Positions 47,301-55,757 are shown, counted from the stretch's first letter. The stretch: DNA of 64,000 nucleotides from Acidisarcina polymorpha (GCF_003330725.1 NZ_CP030840.1:372001-436000); one strand, 5' to 3'. Made by a program: numbers and translations. Notes: a model not told the origin generated them from the letters alone.

Positions 47301-47653
47301 CCGACTTCGAGGACAATGCCCTTTTGAACATACTCATTAAAGCCAGTCATCTCGACTGTGAGCTGGTAGCTGCCTACCGGAAGGCTTGGAAACGAGTATT
47401 CCCCCGTGGCACTGGTCTTGGCCGTTTGACTATAACCCGTCGTCACCTGCGAGACGGTCACCGTCGCCCCTGGCACAGCCGCATTCGTGCGGTCTGCCAC
47501 AATGCCGCTGAGCCGGGCGGTCGTGTACTGGGCAAGCGCCGTTGTCATCCCCGGGAGGCCGGCGAACAAAGATAAGAAAACGAAAGCAACCCTGAACGCT
47601 GGCCACTTAGGAATCTGGCGTTGGGGATTAGAAATGCAATCATTGTGTGACAA
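44306..47653 (-). CDS. Oar-like TonB-dependent receptor with carboxypeptidase-regulatory domain
   Basis: An 1115-residue outer-membrane transporter. A signal peptide (VAFVFLSLFAGLPG) ends before an N-terminal carboxypeptidase-regulatory Ig-like domain (LSGIVADRTNAAVPGATVTV...YSFPSLPVGSYQLTVEM), then a plug domain with GREAQQLVF and GVYYLLDGVDYND, and a long beta-barrel ending in ILQMALRLSF with C-terminal Phe. The layout is the large acidobacterial TonB/Oar family that takes up glycans. The TTG start at 47653 is chosen because GGAGGG lies 6 nt upstream. It precedes the GH36 gene, so its cargo may be galactose-containing oligosaccharides; that is an inference from position. Confidence 0.9.
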   Translation of the reverse strand: MSHNDCISNPQRQIPKWPAFRVAFVFLSLFAGLPGMTTALAQYTTARLSGIVADRTNAAVPGATVTVSQVTTGYSQTAKTSATGEYSFPSLPVGSYQLTVEMTGFNEYVQKGIVLEVGQAANQNVTLSVGGVSQQVTVEANASLVTTDDPAVGQVIEQRSIQGLPLNGREAQQLVFLVPGAVDVTSLNCGVGCEGGVLPGEQYAKVNGGGANGVYYLLDGVDYNDLYLNTNLPFPSPDALEEFNVQTGNMSATYGNATGGVVNAVSKSGTDSIHGSAFEYLRNYAMDAKNYFATSPNPLKQNQFGGTIGGPILKRRLFYFGSYQGTRQNTAINGLVAFVPTAAERTGDFSDLLVVSPSNPTPIQLVNPNTGASYNNNQVPLSDLDPTAGYLLQHLPLPNGPGRQLTYNGAPSIQKTDEYLAKVDYNIGKHHLSVHYFQLNYNIPVILPPADNILASNTEFPQSLGLKNISVVDIYTISPTILLNSYFGYTSQTGQTLSPAPFTIQDAGSLIAQPTNFKPTLNVGVAGNFTIGEQPASGTWDRGDQSLREVATYIKGAHQIQFGGEIMRVTAPMGNSYQADGVFTFSNSLTGDNVADFELGAVSSFTQAGGLYLNFTGFNWSAFVQDNWKATPRLTLSAGLRWDPFIPYKDSQGRVGCFVPGAQSLRYPNAPAGLIFGGSNHDPGCPSSSIYSTFSEFGPRLGFAYQLTSDGKTSVRGGAGYYYQPPNLVAFEDVVGIPPFAPIVNLSAVNFTDPYGSGGIANPFPAQFGPNTPGAAATFPQDISFTQIFDRHFRPPQILMWNMTLEHGFGANWLVRAAYLGNKGTHLGGTGDQEAGLLAVNPAVYIPGQSTEDNTQQRRIYPSFGFVDSINSGVISNYNSLQLSLEKRLTHGLSFLTNFTWSRSLNNFGPYGQPGALNTNSCSCGRYFDYGPDGGDVNKVFRISGVYAFPNARFKGVLDKVVNGWNLTAIMNWQTGFPFTVFSDFDNSFSGMGADRADLTAPSIKNVVLSNGRSHANLVNEWFNTSDFAPNQVGTFGNTGKNALRGPRFANTDLALLKDAKINERVGLEFRAEFYNVFNNVNFGAPDAGLTDSGFGQITSAFDPRILQMALRLSF

Positions 47654-47876
47654 TGGTGCCCTCCAGGGTAAAGCTGTATAAGGTGCGACGGTTGTATTCA
47701 GTCGTTCTCTTCACTTGCCAGTTCGATTTGGGAGCTTACGTGTCCGCTGCGGTTCGGTGCGGACCCCTATGAGTGCTTGTCGGGTGCTGCCATAAACAAC
47801 GGGCGTGGAGCGGTCAAGTGGCAAGCCATCAGCTTCTCTCTGAATCATCCGCGAAGTTCAATACCCGACCCTATAA

Positions 47877-49307
47877 TCAGGTGGGGCTGAGCGGCTCGTC
47901 GACAATCTCCTCGCGCAAAGCGTCCCAGTACAAGCGCTTTCCTGACCAGTACGATTGCGCGGCCATCATGCAGACGATAGAGTGCGAGAAGCCATGATCA
48001 ACAGTGGCGTTCGGTTGTTTACGCGCCTGCATGGCCTCGAGCCAGTTCACCAGATGGCCGGCATCGTCATCGTCGGGCCCTAGCGATGTAGCGGGCGGCG
48101 CTCCGGGAACCTGCAGTGTCTCCGCCCCTTCCCCGAGGGGCATCGGTAGCGATTTCGGGGTGTAGACGGGGCCTGACTCCCACGGGTCGAATTCCCGCCT
48201 GCCGCCTTCCTGAGTGGTAACGAAGAGGGAGGCGCCTTCGCCTCCGTAATTCTCGATGGTCCCATTCCGCCCGAGGATGCGCGAAAAGCTCCGATAACTG
48301 TTTCCGAATGTCGTCTTGTAGGTATACAGAAATCCATTAGGATAGGTCACGGCAGCCACGCAGGTATCAGGATTTTCACGACCATCTTTCCAGATAAAGG
48401 TCCCGCCGTTAGCGACTGCGCTTACAGGATGGGTCTGGTCTGTCCACAGGTGAACCAGGTCGCACCCATGACTAAGCCACTGGTCGAAGATCCCGGAGGA
48501 AAAATCCTTGTAAAGCCGAAACTCAAGATAGACGTGCGGATCGAACGGCCGATCTGGTTTGCCGAGCAACCAGCGCTTCCAGTCCGTATCCTCCTCGCGA
48601 AGTTGGGATGGCCGGCCATACAGCCAGCTCTTCCATTCCATCTTCTTGTCCATCAGCATCTCTGGCGAAATGCCCGTGTCCACTCCCACAAACCGCCAGC
48701 GCTCTTCGTTGACGTTCCACTCCTGTTCGATCTGGACGATGTCGCCTATCTTTCCTGAGCGCAGGATGTCGCGAACGGCGAGCATGTAGGGCTGACTGCG
48801 ATGCTGCGTTCCCATCTGTACGATCTGTTTCGAAGCCTTGACTGCGTCGCGCGCGTTCTTAGCCTCGGCAAGCACATTGGCGAAAGGTTTCTCTACATAA
48901 CAATCTTTGCCAGCCTGGACCACCTCGATGCAAAGTTTTGCGTGCTGGTGGTCGCCAGTTGCGATCATCACGCCGTCTAGATCCTTCCGGCCTAGCATCT
49001 CTTCCGAATATTTGTAGCTTGCTGGCTCCTGGAGAAAGGCCTTTTTCACTTGGGCGGCACGACGTTCCCGCGCCAGGGTCCATAAGTCGCAGACAGCTAC
49101 AGTTTCTACCGGCATCTGCTTTGCGGCGAGTTGCACCATGTGTACATGGCCTTCGCTTCGGTCTCCGCACCCGAGCTGTCCCAAGCGGATACGATCGTTG
49201 GCTCCCAGGATCCGCGCATAAGAACGCGCATCCATGCAGGCGGCCATCAGCGCGCCTCCGGCGCTCTTCAGCAGTGTTCGTCGGTCGATCTGGCCTGCCT
49301 CATCCAT
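47877..49307 (-). CDS. Tat-exported Gfo/Idh/MocA-family oxidoreductase
   Basis: A 476-residue protein with a twin-arginine signal (DRRTLLKSAGGALMAAC, Arg9-Arg10). The Rossmann fold follows (IRLGQLGCGDRSEGH), with GDHQHAKLCIEVVQAGKDCYVEKP (EKP at 139-141), the usual family signature, and the C-terminal alpha/beta domain with DQWLSHGCDLVHLW and DHGFSHSIV. NAD(P)-dependent sugar oxidation or a GH109-like hydrolytic role are both seen in the family; the GH109 substrate motifs were not recognised. Export with bound cofactor is consistent with the Tat system. A sigma70-like promoter lies upstream (49392-49420). It ends the amino-sugar-like gene row. Confidence 0.87.
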   Translation of the reverse strand: MDEAGQIDRRTLLKSAGGALMAACMDARSYARILGANDRIRLGQLGCGDRSEGHVHMVQLAAKQMPVETVAVCDLWTLARERRAAQVKKAFLQEPASYKYSEEMLGRKDLDGVMIATGDHQHAKLCIEVVQAGKDCYVEKPFANVLAEAKNARDAVKASKQIVQMGTQHRSQPYMLAVRDILRSGKIGDIVQIEQEWNVNEERWRFVGVDTGISPEMLMDKKMEWKSWLYGRPSQLREEDTDWKRWLLGKPDRPFDPHVYLEFRLYKDFSSGIFDQWLSHGCDLVHLWTDQTHPVSAVANGGTFIWKDGRENPDTCVAAVTYPNGFLYTYKTTFGNSYRSFSRILGRNGTIENYGGEGASLFVTTQEGGRREFDPWESGPVYTPKSLPMPLGEGAETLQVPGAPPATSLGPDDDDAGHLVNWLEAMQARKQPNATVDHGFSHSIVCMMAAQSYWSGKRLYWDALREEIVDEPLSPT

Positions 49308-49391
49308 GCTGCCCCCGAGGAAACAATGAGACCCCTCAAGCAGAATCGCTTTCTGTTTCTTTTTATTACGTTTTTAACCTTAATGCTACGA

Positions 49392-49420
49392 AACATACCG
49401 CTGTTCGATCTCCTTGTCAA
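49392..49420 (-). promoter_or_regulatory. Sigma70-type promoter of the Gfo/Idh/MocA gene
   Basis: On the minus strand TTGACA (49420-49415) is followed after 17 nt by TATGTT (49397-49392), a strong -35/-10 pair. Transcription would start near 49385, about 75 nt before the ATG at 49307. A GTTTCGTAGC motif (49395-49386) overlaps the -10 and start and resembles motifs at 54255 and 55582, so it may be an operator. Confidence 0.6.
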
Positions 49421-49462
49421 GAAGTGAATGCGGGTTTCATCGTGTCTGGCCTGCTCCCGGGA

Positions 49463-49498
49463 GCCACAAGCCATTTCAGCCTGATAGGCTTGTGTGGC
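49463..49498 (-). terminator. Hairpin after the MFS transporter gene
   Basis: GCCACAAGCC (49463-49472) pairs with GGCTTGTGTGGC (49487-49498), with one 2-nt bulge and a 14-nt loop. It lies about 20 nt beyond the stop of the minus-strand MFS gene and before the promoter of the next gene, where a terminator is expected. No U tract follows. Confidence 0.4.
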
Positions 49499-49519
49499 CG
49501 CGATTCTTTGAATGACAAC

Positions 49520-50854
49520 TCAGCCATTGCCAACAATCTCGTTTTCTATTGCTTCGCCGGGGCTGCGAATCAATAGGAATAATGCAGCAGTAGCAGCAAG
49601 GGGCAAAAGCCCGGCGGCGAGAAATGCGGGTCCGTACGAGAATCGGTCTACTGTGAGCCCCACGACGAAAGTGAAAGCGGCCCCCGCCAACCCTGCGGCC
49701 AAACCGCTAACGCCAGTCACCGTGGCAACGATCTCTTCTGGGAAGAGATCGGACGGCAGCGTAAGGCCCATCGTGGACCAACTCGCATAGCCCCATAACG
49801 CCACGCAGATGAGAGTCAACGCGGCATAGGCATTATGCACGCGTGCCGCAGGAATACCGGCGAGGATCGGCAGACAGCTAACCGCACAGATCCATGTGCG
49901 CGCTCGGATGACGGGTATACCTCGCCGAATGCAGTAACCGGAGATCAGGCCGCCGGTAAAGTTTCCCAGGTCGGCCGCGACAAATGGTATCCAGGCGAAC
50001 AAGGCAATGCGTCTCAGGCTGAATCCCTGGGCATCGCTCAAATACTGAGGAAGCCAAAAGACATAAAACCACCAGATCGGATCGGTAAGCGCGCGGCCTA
50101 CAACGATCCCCCAGACATTCCTATTGCGGAGCAGAGAGGGCCAGCGAGATAGACCTTCTCCCGGCTGAGATAAGGGAACAGTGTTATGGCCAGCGCGAAT
50201 CAGAGCCACTTCTTCCCTGGTCACCCGCGGATGACGGTCAAGCGGATGGTAAACGTGCAGCCACACTGCGAGCCAACCAAATCCAAGCATCCCTGAAAAG
50301 ACAAAGGACCAGCGCCAGCCGAGGGTGAGGGCAATCCATGGGATGATCAGAGCGGCAAGGGCTCCGCCCACACTGGATCCGCTGTCAAAGATCGCCACTG
50401 CCACGCTGCGCTCTTCGTTGGGGAACCACTCTGCGACTGCTTTGCTGGCTCCCGGCCAATTCACGCCCTCGCCCATTCCAAGAAGAAACCGAGAAGCAGC
50501 GAAAGTGAATACCGAACCGGCAAAACCGGTGAAGATATTGACCAATGACCAGAAGATAACTGCGACCGCAAGACCGAGGCGCGTACCGACCGCATCCAGA
50601 AACATTCCTCCCAAGAGCCAGGCGAGCGCAAAGGATATTTGAAAAGCGCCGAGTATCCTGCTGAGTTCCACATGACTGAGATGGAATTGGGCGGTCAGCA
50701 GCGGCGCCAGTACGGAGAATGTTTGCCGGCTAATGTAATTGATCGTGGTCGAGAGGAATAACGTCCAGACAATCCACCAGCGCGCGCGTTCAGGCCTCTT
50801 GCCATGAGTAAAGGCATTGACCATCGGAGGCTTCACGTCGCTGAATGTATCCAT
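49520..50854 (-). CDS. MFS transporter, hexuronate/ACS-family type
   Basis: A 444-residue inner-membrane permease with about 12 hydrophobic segments. The family look is that of ExuT/anion:cation symporters: NYISRQTFSVLAPLL in TM1, the loop-2/3 motif GGMFLDAVGTRLGL, FLLGMGEGVNWPGASKAVAEWFP in TM4 and DSGSSVGGALAALIIPW in TM5. Such carriers import hexuronates, tartrate, and other sugar acids with H+. The surrounding AgaS, NagB and PfkB genes suggest an amino sugar or sugar-acid substrate. It lies about 30 nt downstream of nagB, so cotranscription is likely. Confidence 0.85.
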   Translation of the reverse strand: MDTFSDVKPPMVNAFTHGKRPERARWWIVWTLFLSTTINYISRQTFSVLAPLLTAQFHLSHVELSRILGAFQISFALAWLLGGMFLDAVGTRLGLAVAVIFWSLVNIFTGFAGSVFTFAASRFLLGMGEGVNWPGASKAVAEWFPNEERSVAVAIFDSGSSVGGALAALIIPWIALTLGWRWSFVFSGMLGFGWLAVWLHVYHPLDRHPRVTREEVALIRAGHNTVPLSQPGEGLSRWPSLLRNRNVWGIVVGRALTDPIWWFYVFWLPQYLSDAQGFSLRRIALFAWIPFVAADLGNFTGGLISGYCIRRGIPVIRARTWICAVSCLPILAGIPAARVHNAYAALTLICVALWGYASWSTMGLTLPSDLFPEEIVATVTGVSGLAAGLAGAAFTFVVGLTVDRFSYGPAFLAAGLLPLAATAALFLLIRSPGEAIENEIVGNG

Positions 50855-50883
50855 CTGACTTAGCTACTTCTATCTGCTCCTAT

Positions 50884-51681
50884 TTACATCGCCAGCAAAT
50901 CATCCAGTTCGGCTGAGGAATCTTCATCCAGGTAAACCGTCACATCCGGATGTGTTCGCAGGATGGTTGCGGGGCACGCTGTCGAGATGTCTTCTTTGAT
51001 GGTGCGGCGCATGATTGCAGCCTTTCGCGGTCCCGGCACGGAAACGATTAGTTTAGGGACACGCAGCAGGGCCGGAATGGTGAGAGTGATCGCCTCCTCC
51101 GGAACATCCTCAACGCGGGCAAACCAACCCTCGGCCGTCTGCTGTTCTCGGCACAAGGCATCCAGACGCACGACCTTCACATCGAGCGGATCATCGAAGT
51201 CAGCGACCGGCGGATCGTTGAAGGCGAGATGGCCATTCTCGCCAATCCCGAGCAGGCATAGTTGCGGATCAGCCGAGCGGAGTTTCTCGGCATAATCGCG
51301 GCAGGTCTGCACCGGGTCGAGCGCCGATCCGTCGACTTCAAAGAACTCTCTCATCGACACCTTCAGGGTCAGCTTCTCGCGCAGATAGCGGCGGAATGAA
51401 GCCGGATGGTCTGCGGAGATTCCGACGTACTCGTCCATATGAAAACCCGATATACGGTTCCAGGGAAGGTCGGCAATGCTGGTGAGTGCCTCGAGCGTAT
51501 CGAACTGCGAAGCCCCGGTCGCAAAGATGACACCAATCACATCGCGCGTCACCTTCAGCTGCTGCAATGCTCCGGCGGCCGCATGGGCGGCAGCGGCGCC
51601 CGCAGACGCGCGGCTCGGATGTACTTCTATCTTCATCGTCCCAGCGCGAAGATGCTGGACCTGTGACATTGCAGGTTTCAT
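50884..51681 (-). CDS. nagB: Glucosamine-6-phosphate deaminase-like protein
   Basis: A 265-residue aldose-ketose isomerase of the NagB family, converting glucosamine-6-phosphate to fructose-6-phosphate and ammonia. Active-site blocks FATGASQFDTLEAL (phosphate loop, about 53-66), FHMDEYVG (80-87) and LLGIGENGHLAFND (143-156) with the catalytic His are intact. AAGGAA precedes the ATG. The protein lacks the long C-terminal allosteric part of some NagB. It sits between AgaS and the MFS gene. With AgaS present, one of the two may act on galactosamine-6-phosphate. Confidence 0.9.
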   Translation of the reverse strand: MKPAMSQVQHLRAGTMKIEVHPSRASAGAAAAHAAAGALQQLKVTRDVIGVIFATGASQFDTLEALTSIADLPWNRISGFHMDEYVGISADHPASFRRYLREKLTLKVSMREFFEVDGSALDPVQTCRDYAEKLRSADPQLCLLGIGENGHLAFNDPPVADFDDPLDVKVVRLDALCREQQTAEGWFARVEDVPEEAITLTIPALLRVPKLIVSVPGPRKAAIMRRTIKEDISTACPATILRTHPDVTVYLDEDSSAELDDLLAM

Positions 51682-51869
51682 ATAGTTTCCTTCAGCTCAC
51701 GCGTATTCGGCTTACAATTTCCTCTTTGCGGCCGGTCACCAAATTGGACCAATAAGTCAACTGGCAGTTTGCATCCGCTTTGATAGGTGCCTACTCTATT
51801 CACCCGCAACCAATAAAGTGATTCGCTTCGAAACTGACATGACGATCTGTCACCGCGCGTGGCCAGTCT

Positions 51870-53060
51870 CTACTGGTAGATCTCAATGGGTTGGACAACC
51901 CGGCTTATGGCGCCATTTGGGCTTGGCGCGTCCGGAGCAAGACCACAGCGCAAGCTTGAAAAGAGTCCTAGAAGCTGACCGAACAGGATGTCTACTACGG
52001 GGCGGTAAGTATCGGGAATCGCATACTGCCCGGCCGGCGCCACCATGCGCGTGCCCTTCAACTGCGGGAGCGGAGTCGATCCGCAGCCCACAATGGCCAC
52101 AGAGGCGCCGACAAGCTGCTTGCGCTCAACCTCGCGAAGCAGATCGATCTCATAATGCCGCCGGATGCTTTGCGTCGAGAGAAAGCTCACTAGGAGAGTT
52201 TCACGATCGAGCGCCGCCATAGGGCCATGCCGCAGCGCGAGTGTTGCTTGCGACATCGTCTTGATCTTTCCGGCAGTCAGCTCCAGTAGTTTAAGCGCAG
52301 CTTCCTGCGCAGTCCCGGCGAGCAGGCCGGAACCTATGAAACAGGCGCGGCTGTAATCCTTCCCGGCAAGCTCTGCCGCGTTTTCAGCGGCAGTGGGGAG
52401 AAAAGCTCGTCCCGCTTCGCAGATCGCGTCGAGGATGGGCTGGTATTCCTCCGCGGTCCATGCGTGCGCGAGCGCCTGGCCAGCGATCACCATATTGGTG
52501 AAGGAGCTAGTCATCGCCAGACCCTGGTCGTTTGTCTTCGCTCCCAACACGATCTCGAGGCAGTTCGGCTTGCCTTCGATCATGCGAATCATCTTGCCAT
52601 CCGCATTGCACGAGACCACAAGGTTGTGGATGAGCGGATGTTCGGATAGACCCCGTTCCAGCACGGCGACTCCCTCCGGACTATCGCCCGATCGGGAGAA
52701 CGAGATCCAGAGATACGGCCGGCCTGGAAGGATGTAGTCGGAGAAGTCGATGAGCAGATCGGTGCTGGGTACTGGTATCACTTCACACTGCCAGCGCTGA
52801 CGCAAAAGGTGGTGCAACGAGCGCCCAATATAGTCCGAAGTGCCAGCTCCAATCAGGAAGACGGTCGGCCGCTCCCCCGGCGGGTTGCGGATGCCGGCGG
52901 ATTCAAGAAAGGACTGTATCTCCTGCTGGCGCTCCATGAAGATTCCCCACGTGCCAGCCCAGGTATCCGGCTGTTGCGCGATCTCCGGTGGTGTATGGAC
53001 GATCCCTCGCCTCTTCTTTTCGGTCTCCGGTAAATCCAGTAGCGCCATTAACGGGTTCAC
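51870..53060 (-). CDS. agaS: SIS-domain sugar isomerase/deaminase, AgaS type
   Basis: A 396-residue protein with two SIS domains of the AgaS group (galactosamine-6-phosphate deaminase/isomerase in the N-acetylgalactosamine pathway). Sugar-phosphate-binding motifs FLIGAGTSDYIGRSL (about 68-82), ISFSRSGDSPEG (about 118-129) and GSGLLAGTAQEAALKLLELT (about 235-255) with MSQATLALRHGP are characteristic. GTG start at 53060 with AAGGAG 9 nt upstream. Lies 166 nt after pfkB and 189 nt before nagB on the same strand. The N-terminal LLDLPETEKKRRGIVHTPPEIAQQP matches AgaS proteins, so the name is fairly safe. Confidence 0.85.
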   Translation of the reverse strand: MNPLMALLDLPETEKKRRGIVHTPPEIAQQPDTWAGTWGIFMERQQEIQSFLESAGIRNPPGERPTVFLIGAGTSDYIGRSLHHLLRQRWQCEVIPVPSTDLLIDFSDYILPGRPYLWISFSRSGDSPEGVAVLERGLSEHPLIHNLVVSCNADGKMIRMIEGKPNCLEIVLGAKTNDQGLAMTSSFTNMVIAGQALAHAWTAEEYQPILDAICEAGRAFLPTAAENAAELAGKDYSRACFIGSGLLAGTAQEAALKLLELTAGKIKTMSQATLALRHGPMAALDRETLLVSFLSTQSIRRHYEIDLLREVERKQLVGASVAIVGCGSTPLPQLKGTRMVAPAGQYAIPDTYRPVVDILFGQLLGLFSSLRCGLAPDAPSPNGAISRVVQPIEIYQ

Positions 53061-53225
53061 GCTGTATAGGCTCCTTAAACATGGTTAGGCTCTCAGGTCG
53101 CTCTGAAATGCGCTCAAGAGCGAGAGCAGCGATTTTGAAAGATCATCGAGCGAACTCTACGCCTTTGAAGGCACGCCATTCAAAAGACGTCCAAACCGCC
53201 TGCAAGCGACAACACTGAAAGCGAT

Positions 53226-54212
53226 TCATATCGTATGCGATTCCCGCTTGCCTCGGAGGACCTCGCCGCGCATAACGGGAAATTGGTGCCTTCGCAGAAA
53301 GGATGCAAGCTCCTTTGGTGAACGGAACGCTTCGGTTCCGCCGGGCCGCTGCGTTGAGAAGGCTCCCGTGATGTTGCCGGCCGCGGCACTCTCTTCGGCA
53401 TTGCAGCCGGAGAGCCATGCGGCAAGGAATCCCGCGTTGAAGCTGTCGCCCGCCCCGATCGTGTCGACAGGGTCAACTGGCACCGCAGCCACCCTAGTGC
53501 GTTTTCCATGGTCTTGGACAATGGCCCCATCGCGCCCGCACTTGACGGCAATGATAGGGACGACAGCTGCCAACTCGCCGAGCGCCTCGTCCAGGCTGTC
53601 GCGACGGGCTATGCGGCATAACTCATCTTTGTTCGGCAGCAGTATATCGACAAGAGGCAACAGTTCCTGAAGCGGACTGCCCCACGTATCCTCCGGATCA
53701 TCGTTTGTATCGAGCGAAATGGTGAGCCCGCGCGCTTTCAACTCCCGGAACAACTGAGGGAGGTCCGCCTTTAATGCGCGATGAAGAAAGAGCGACGAGA
53801 GATGAAAATGACGGGCGGAGGCGAGGTATTCAATGTCGAGATCGGCCCTCGACATCTCAAACATCGTCCCCGGATAGGTAATGATTCGACGCACTTCGCG
53901 ATGGTGCAACAAAACGGTCAAGCCTGTAGTTGTGGATCCGCTTGAACGGACCACGCGAGAGAGGTCGACGCCGCTTTGCGCCAGGCGATTGAAGGCGATC
54001 TCTCCTAGCTCGTCCCGCCCCATACGAGTGAAAAACCCTGTCGCGACGCCAAGTGTGGCAAGATTATGGGCAAGTATCGCCGAGGAACTGCCGAGCGTGA
54101 CCTCGAGACCGCTCGCGAGCACCTCACGCTCGACGGGTATCTCCCGAGGAAGGCCATAGAGGATAAGGTCGAGGTTGATCTCGCCGGCGATCGTGACATC
54201 CAGGGATTGCAT
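53226..54212 (-). CDS. PfkB-family sugar kinase
   Basis: A 328-residue ribokinase-like enzyme that phosphorylates a sugar or sugar phosphate with ATP. The N-terminal dimer-lid region (VTIAGEINLDLILYGLP), the TTGLTVLL strand and the PfkB signature 2 (DTIGAGDSFNAGFLAAWL, about 251-268, with the catalytic Asp) are intact. In the aga-type context it could phosphorylate tagatose-6-phosphate, N-acetylgalactosamine or another intermediate; sequence alone does not decide. Third gene of the row, after the amidohydrolase. Confidence 0.9.
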   Translation of the reverse strand: MQSLDVTIAGEINLDLILYGLPREIPVEREVLASGLEVTLGSSSAILAHNLATLGVATGFFTRMGRDELGEIAFNRLAQSGVDLSRVVRSSGSTTTGLTVLLHHREVRRIITYPGTMFEMSRADLDIEYLASARHFHLSSLFLHRALKADLPQLFRELKARGLTISLDTNDDPEDTWGSPLQELLPLVDILLPNKDELCRIARRDSLDEALGELAAVVPIIAVKCGRDGAIVQDHGKRTRVAAVPVDPVDTIGAGDSFNAGFLAAWLSGCNAEESAAAGNITGAFSTQRPGGTEAFRSPKELASFLRRHQFPVMRGEVLRGKRESHTI

Positions 54213-54251
54213 GTTAGCGTCTCAACTTCTGGCCTTCCGCATTGTTATCAT

Positions 54252-54263
54252 TTCTTACGAATT
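54252..54263. promoter_or_regulatory. TTACGAA motif upstream of pfkB
   Basis: TTCTTACGAATT (54252-54263), about 45 nt before the pfkB start, shares TTACGAA with 55579-55585 upstream of the amidohydrolase, and TACGAA with 49387-49392 at the Gfo/Idh promoter. Possibly a half-site for a DeoR-type repressor. Confidence 0.3.
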
Positions 54264-54323
54264 ATGGCAACTTCGAAGTCACGACGGGCCCCGCCCAGAG
54301 GCTGGTGATCGAGCGGAAACACC

Positions 54324-55421
54324 TCAATGCTGGCTCGCGGAATCATTGATGCCAGGCAGCCAGTGAACTGCGTTGTCGTGAAAAATCTTTTTTAGAACCT
54401 GAGCAGGCAGGTGCAGCCCCTGCACGGTGCGGCCGTTATAGTCGAAGCGATCTGCGCTTGCGAAGTAGCGCCAGTCGAGCGCTAGCTGCTTCTCCCATTC
54501 TTCGACTGCCGCGCTGCCCGTCTCCGGCCCTGAGAACTCGTTGTCCGTGCCATAAAGCACCCGGTCCTGATACTTGATCAGGAACGCGCGGACTTTGGCT
54601 GAGGACTGAATCGTTAGGTGAGGCACGCGTGCACCCGTATCGATGGCGAAGTTCGGATAGAGGTCGAAACGCTGCGCGATCAGGTTCACGTCCGACTCCA
54701 TGCTGCCAAGATGCGCGCCTATCACCCGCATGTGCGGATGAAGGGCGAGAAGGTGATCGCGGGCAGCCAGGATGGTCTGCTTTGACGGCGCACCGGGAAT
54801 TTTCTCCATATTCCATTCAGGATGTTCGGCATAGTAAGAGGCGTCGAGCGCTTTCGGGTCAGGCGGACCCCACGCCACGTCCGGCTCCGCCTGGTGCGCT
54901 ATGAGCGTCTTGTTGTGCGCCTCGATGTCGCGATAGATGGGTTCCAGCCGGGGGTCGTCTGGCATGACATAGCGATTGTCGCTGTCCTTGAGTTCCATAC
55001 CTATGTTTTTCCAGATCTTCACGGCAATCGCACCGTCCGCAAAGTCGGCATTCAGACCGTTGATCGTGCTCTCGATAAAGCCGGGCTGCGAAAACCGGAA
55101 TGGGTCGAAGGTGGTGCAAAGAGAGGCGTGCCCGTGCGCCGATCGCACGAAGCCGAGGGCTGCAGCGCGCTGTGCATTCAGCGACAAAGAGGAAGGCTGT
55201 TTGTCGTCCACGTAAAGAATGTCAAGAACATGGAGGTTCCATCGTTCGAGCATCGCTGTGAACTCAGGATCGGTCTTCCAAATGTGGACATGTGCATCGA
55301 TCGGATGCAGCGCTGCGAGCGCCCGAAGATTGGCCACTTGCCTCGCATCTTTGATCTCTTTATCAACAGCGCCAGTTGCGAGCAGAACTGTTGCGAACAA
55401 ACACGCAGCGAAAGACTTCAT
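54324..55421 (-). CDS. Exported amidohydrolase-family protein
   Basis: A 365-residue metal-dependent hydrolase of the amidohydrolase-2 type (PF04909). It starts with a short signal peptide (FAACLFATVLLATGA), then HPIDAHVHIW (about 39-48) with the HxH metal pair, KIWKNIG (about 135-141), AHQAEPD and GAHLGSMESD, and LYGTDNEFSG (about 294-303) with the catalytic Asp. The barrel motifs are complete, so it is probably active. Substrate unknown; in this context it might remove an acyl or other group from an exported sugar. A TTGACA/TAAAAA pair and the CGAAAAGTTTCG element lie upstream. First intact gene after the broken regulator. Confidence 0.83.
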   Translation of the reverse strand: MKSFAACLFATVLLATGAVDKEIKDARQVANLRALAALHPIDAHVHIWKTDPEFTAMLERWNLHVLDILYVDDKQPSSLSLNAQRAAALGFVRSAHGHASLCTTFDPFRFSQPGFIESTINGLNADFADGAIAVKIWKNIGMELKDSDNRYVMPDDPRLEPIYRDIEAHNKTLIAHQAEPDVAWGPPDPKALDASYYAEHPEWNMEKIPGAPSKQTILAARDHLLALHPHMRVIGAHLGSMESDVNLIAQRFDLYPNFAIDTGARVPHLTIQSSAKVRAFLIKYQDRVLYGTDNEFSGPETGSAAVEEWEKQLALDWRYFASADRFDYNGRTVQGLHLPAQVLKKIFHDNAVHWLPGINDSASQH

Positions 55422-55581
55422 GGCGGTCCTCTTCGACTTTTTAAATCGAACTATGTTTCTCTATCGGTGCGAGCCGATTCGAGATCCCGCGGCACACTCG
55501 ACCGACAGCTCGTCGTTCTCTTAAGGCGGCGTGCGCTGTGAGAGTTGACGACTGTATGATCCGTCGAATGATTATCGCTTA

Positions 55582-55593
55582 CGAAAAGTTTCG
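55582..55593. promoter_or_regulatory. Near-palindrome CGAAAAGTTTCG, possible operator
   Basis: CGAAAAGTTTCG lies immediately downstream of the predicted -10 of the amidohydrolase promoter, covering the expected start of transcription. On the minus strand it reads CTTTTCGTAAGC, like GTTTCGTAGC at 49395-49386. A repressor bound here would block the promoter; the DeoR protein encoded just upstream is the natural candidate, though its gene is broken. Confidence 0.4.
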
Positions 55594-55601
55594 AGTGCCT
55601 A

Positions 55602-55631
55602 TTTTTAGTATTGCTTCAAGCGTTTTGTCAA
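55602..55631 (-). promoter_or_regulatory. Sigma70-type promoter upstream of the amidohydrolase row
   Basis: Minus-strand TTGACA (55631-55626) followed after 18 nt by TAAAAA (55607-55602). Transcription would begin near 55595, giving a leader of about 175 nt before the amidohydrolase ATG. The -35 is perfect; the -10 matches 4 of 6. Confidence 0.45.
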
Positions 55632-55757
55632 GAGGATTAACTTGCGCAAGGGATTATGTTGCAGAGCCGCTCTGGACCGATTGGAGTTGGTCAGGCGCAT
55701 TGTTTCAGCCTCAATAGCCGTTCCGAGGGCCATCAAGCGGCGCAAGTCCCTCGAGCG

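Larger units (their letters stand above)
55422..55757. other. Intergenic region with promoter elements
   Basis: The 336 nt between the amidohydrolase and the broken DeoR gene contain no gene. They hold a minus-strand promoter (55602-55631) and a near-palindrome (55582-55593), listed separately. Confidence 0.5.

Noticed and set aside
47877-49307. GH109 alpha-N-acetylgalactosaminidase as the specific name of the Gfo/Idh/MocA protein
   Set aside because: The neighbourhood would fit, but the GH109 substrate-site motifs were not recognised, so only the broad family is given.
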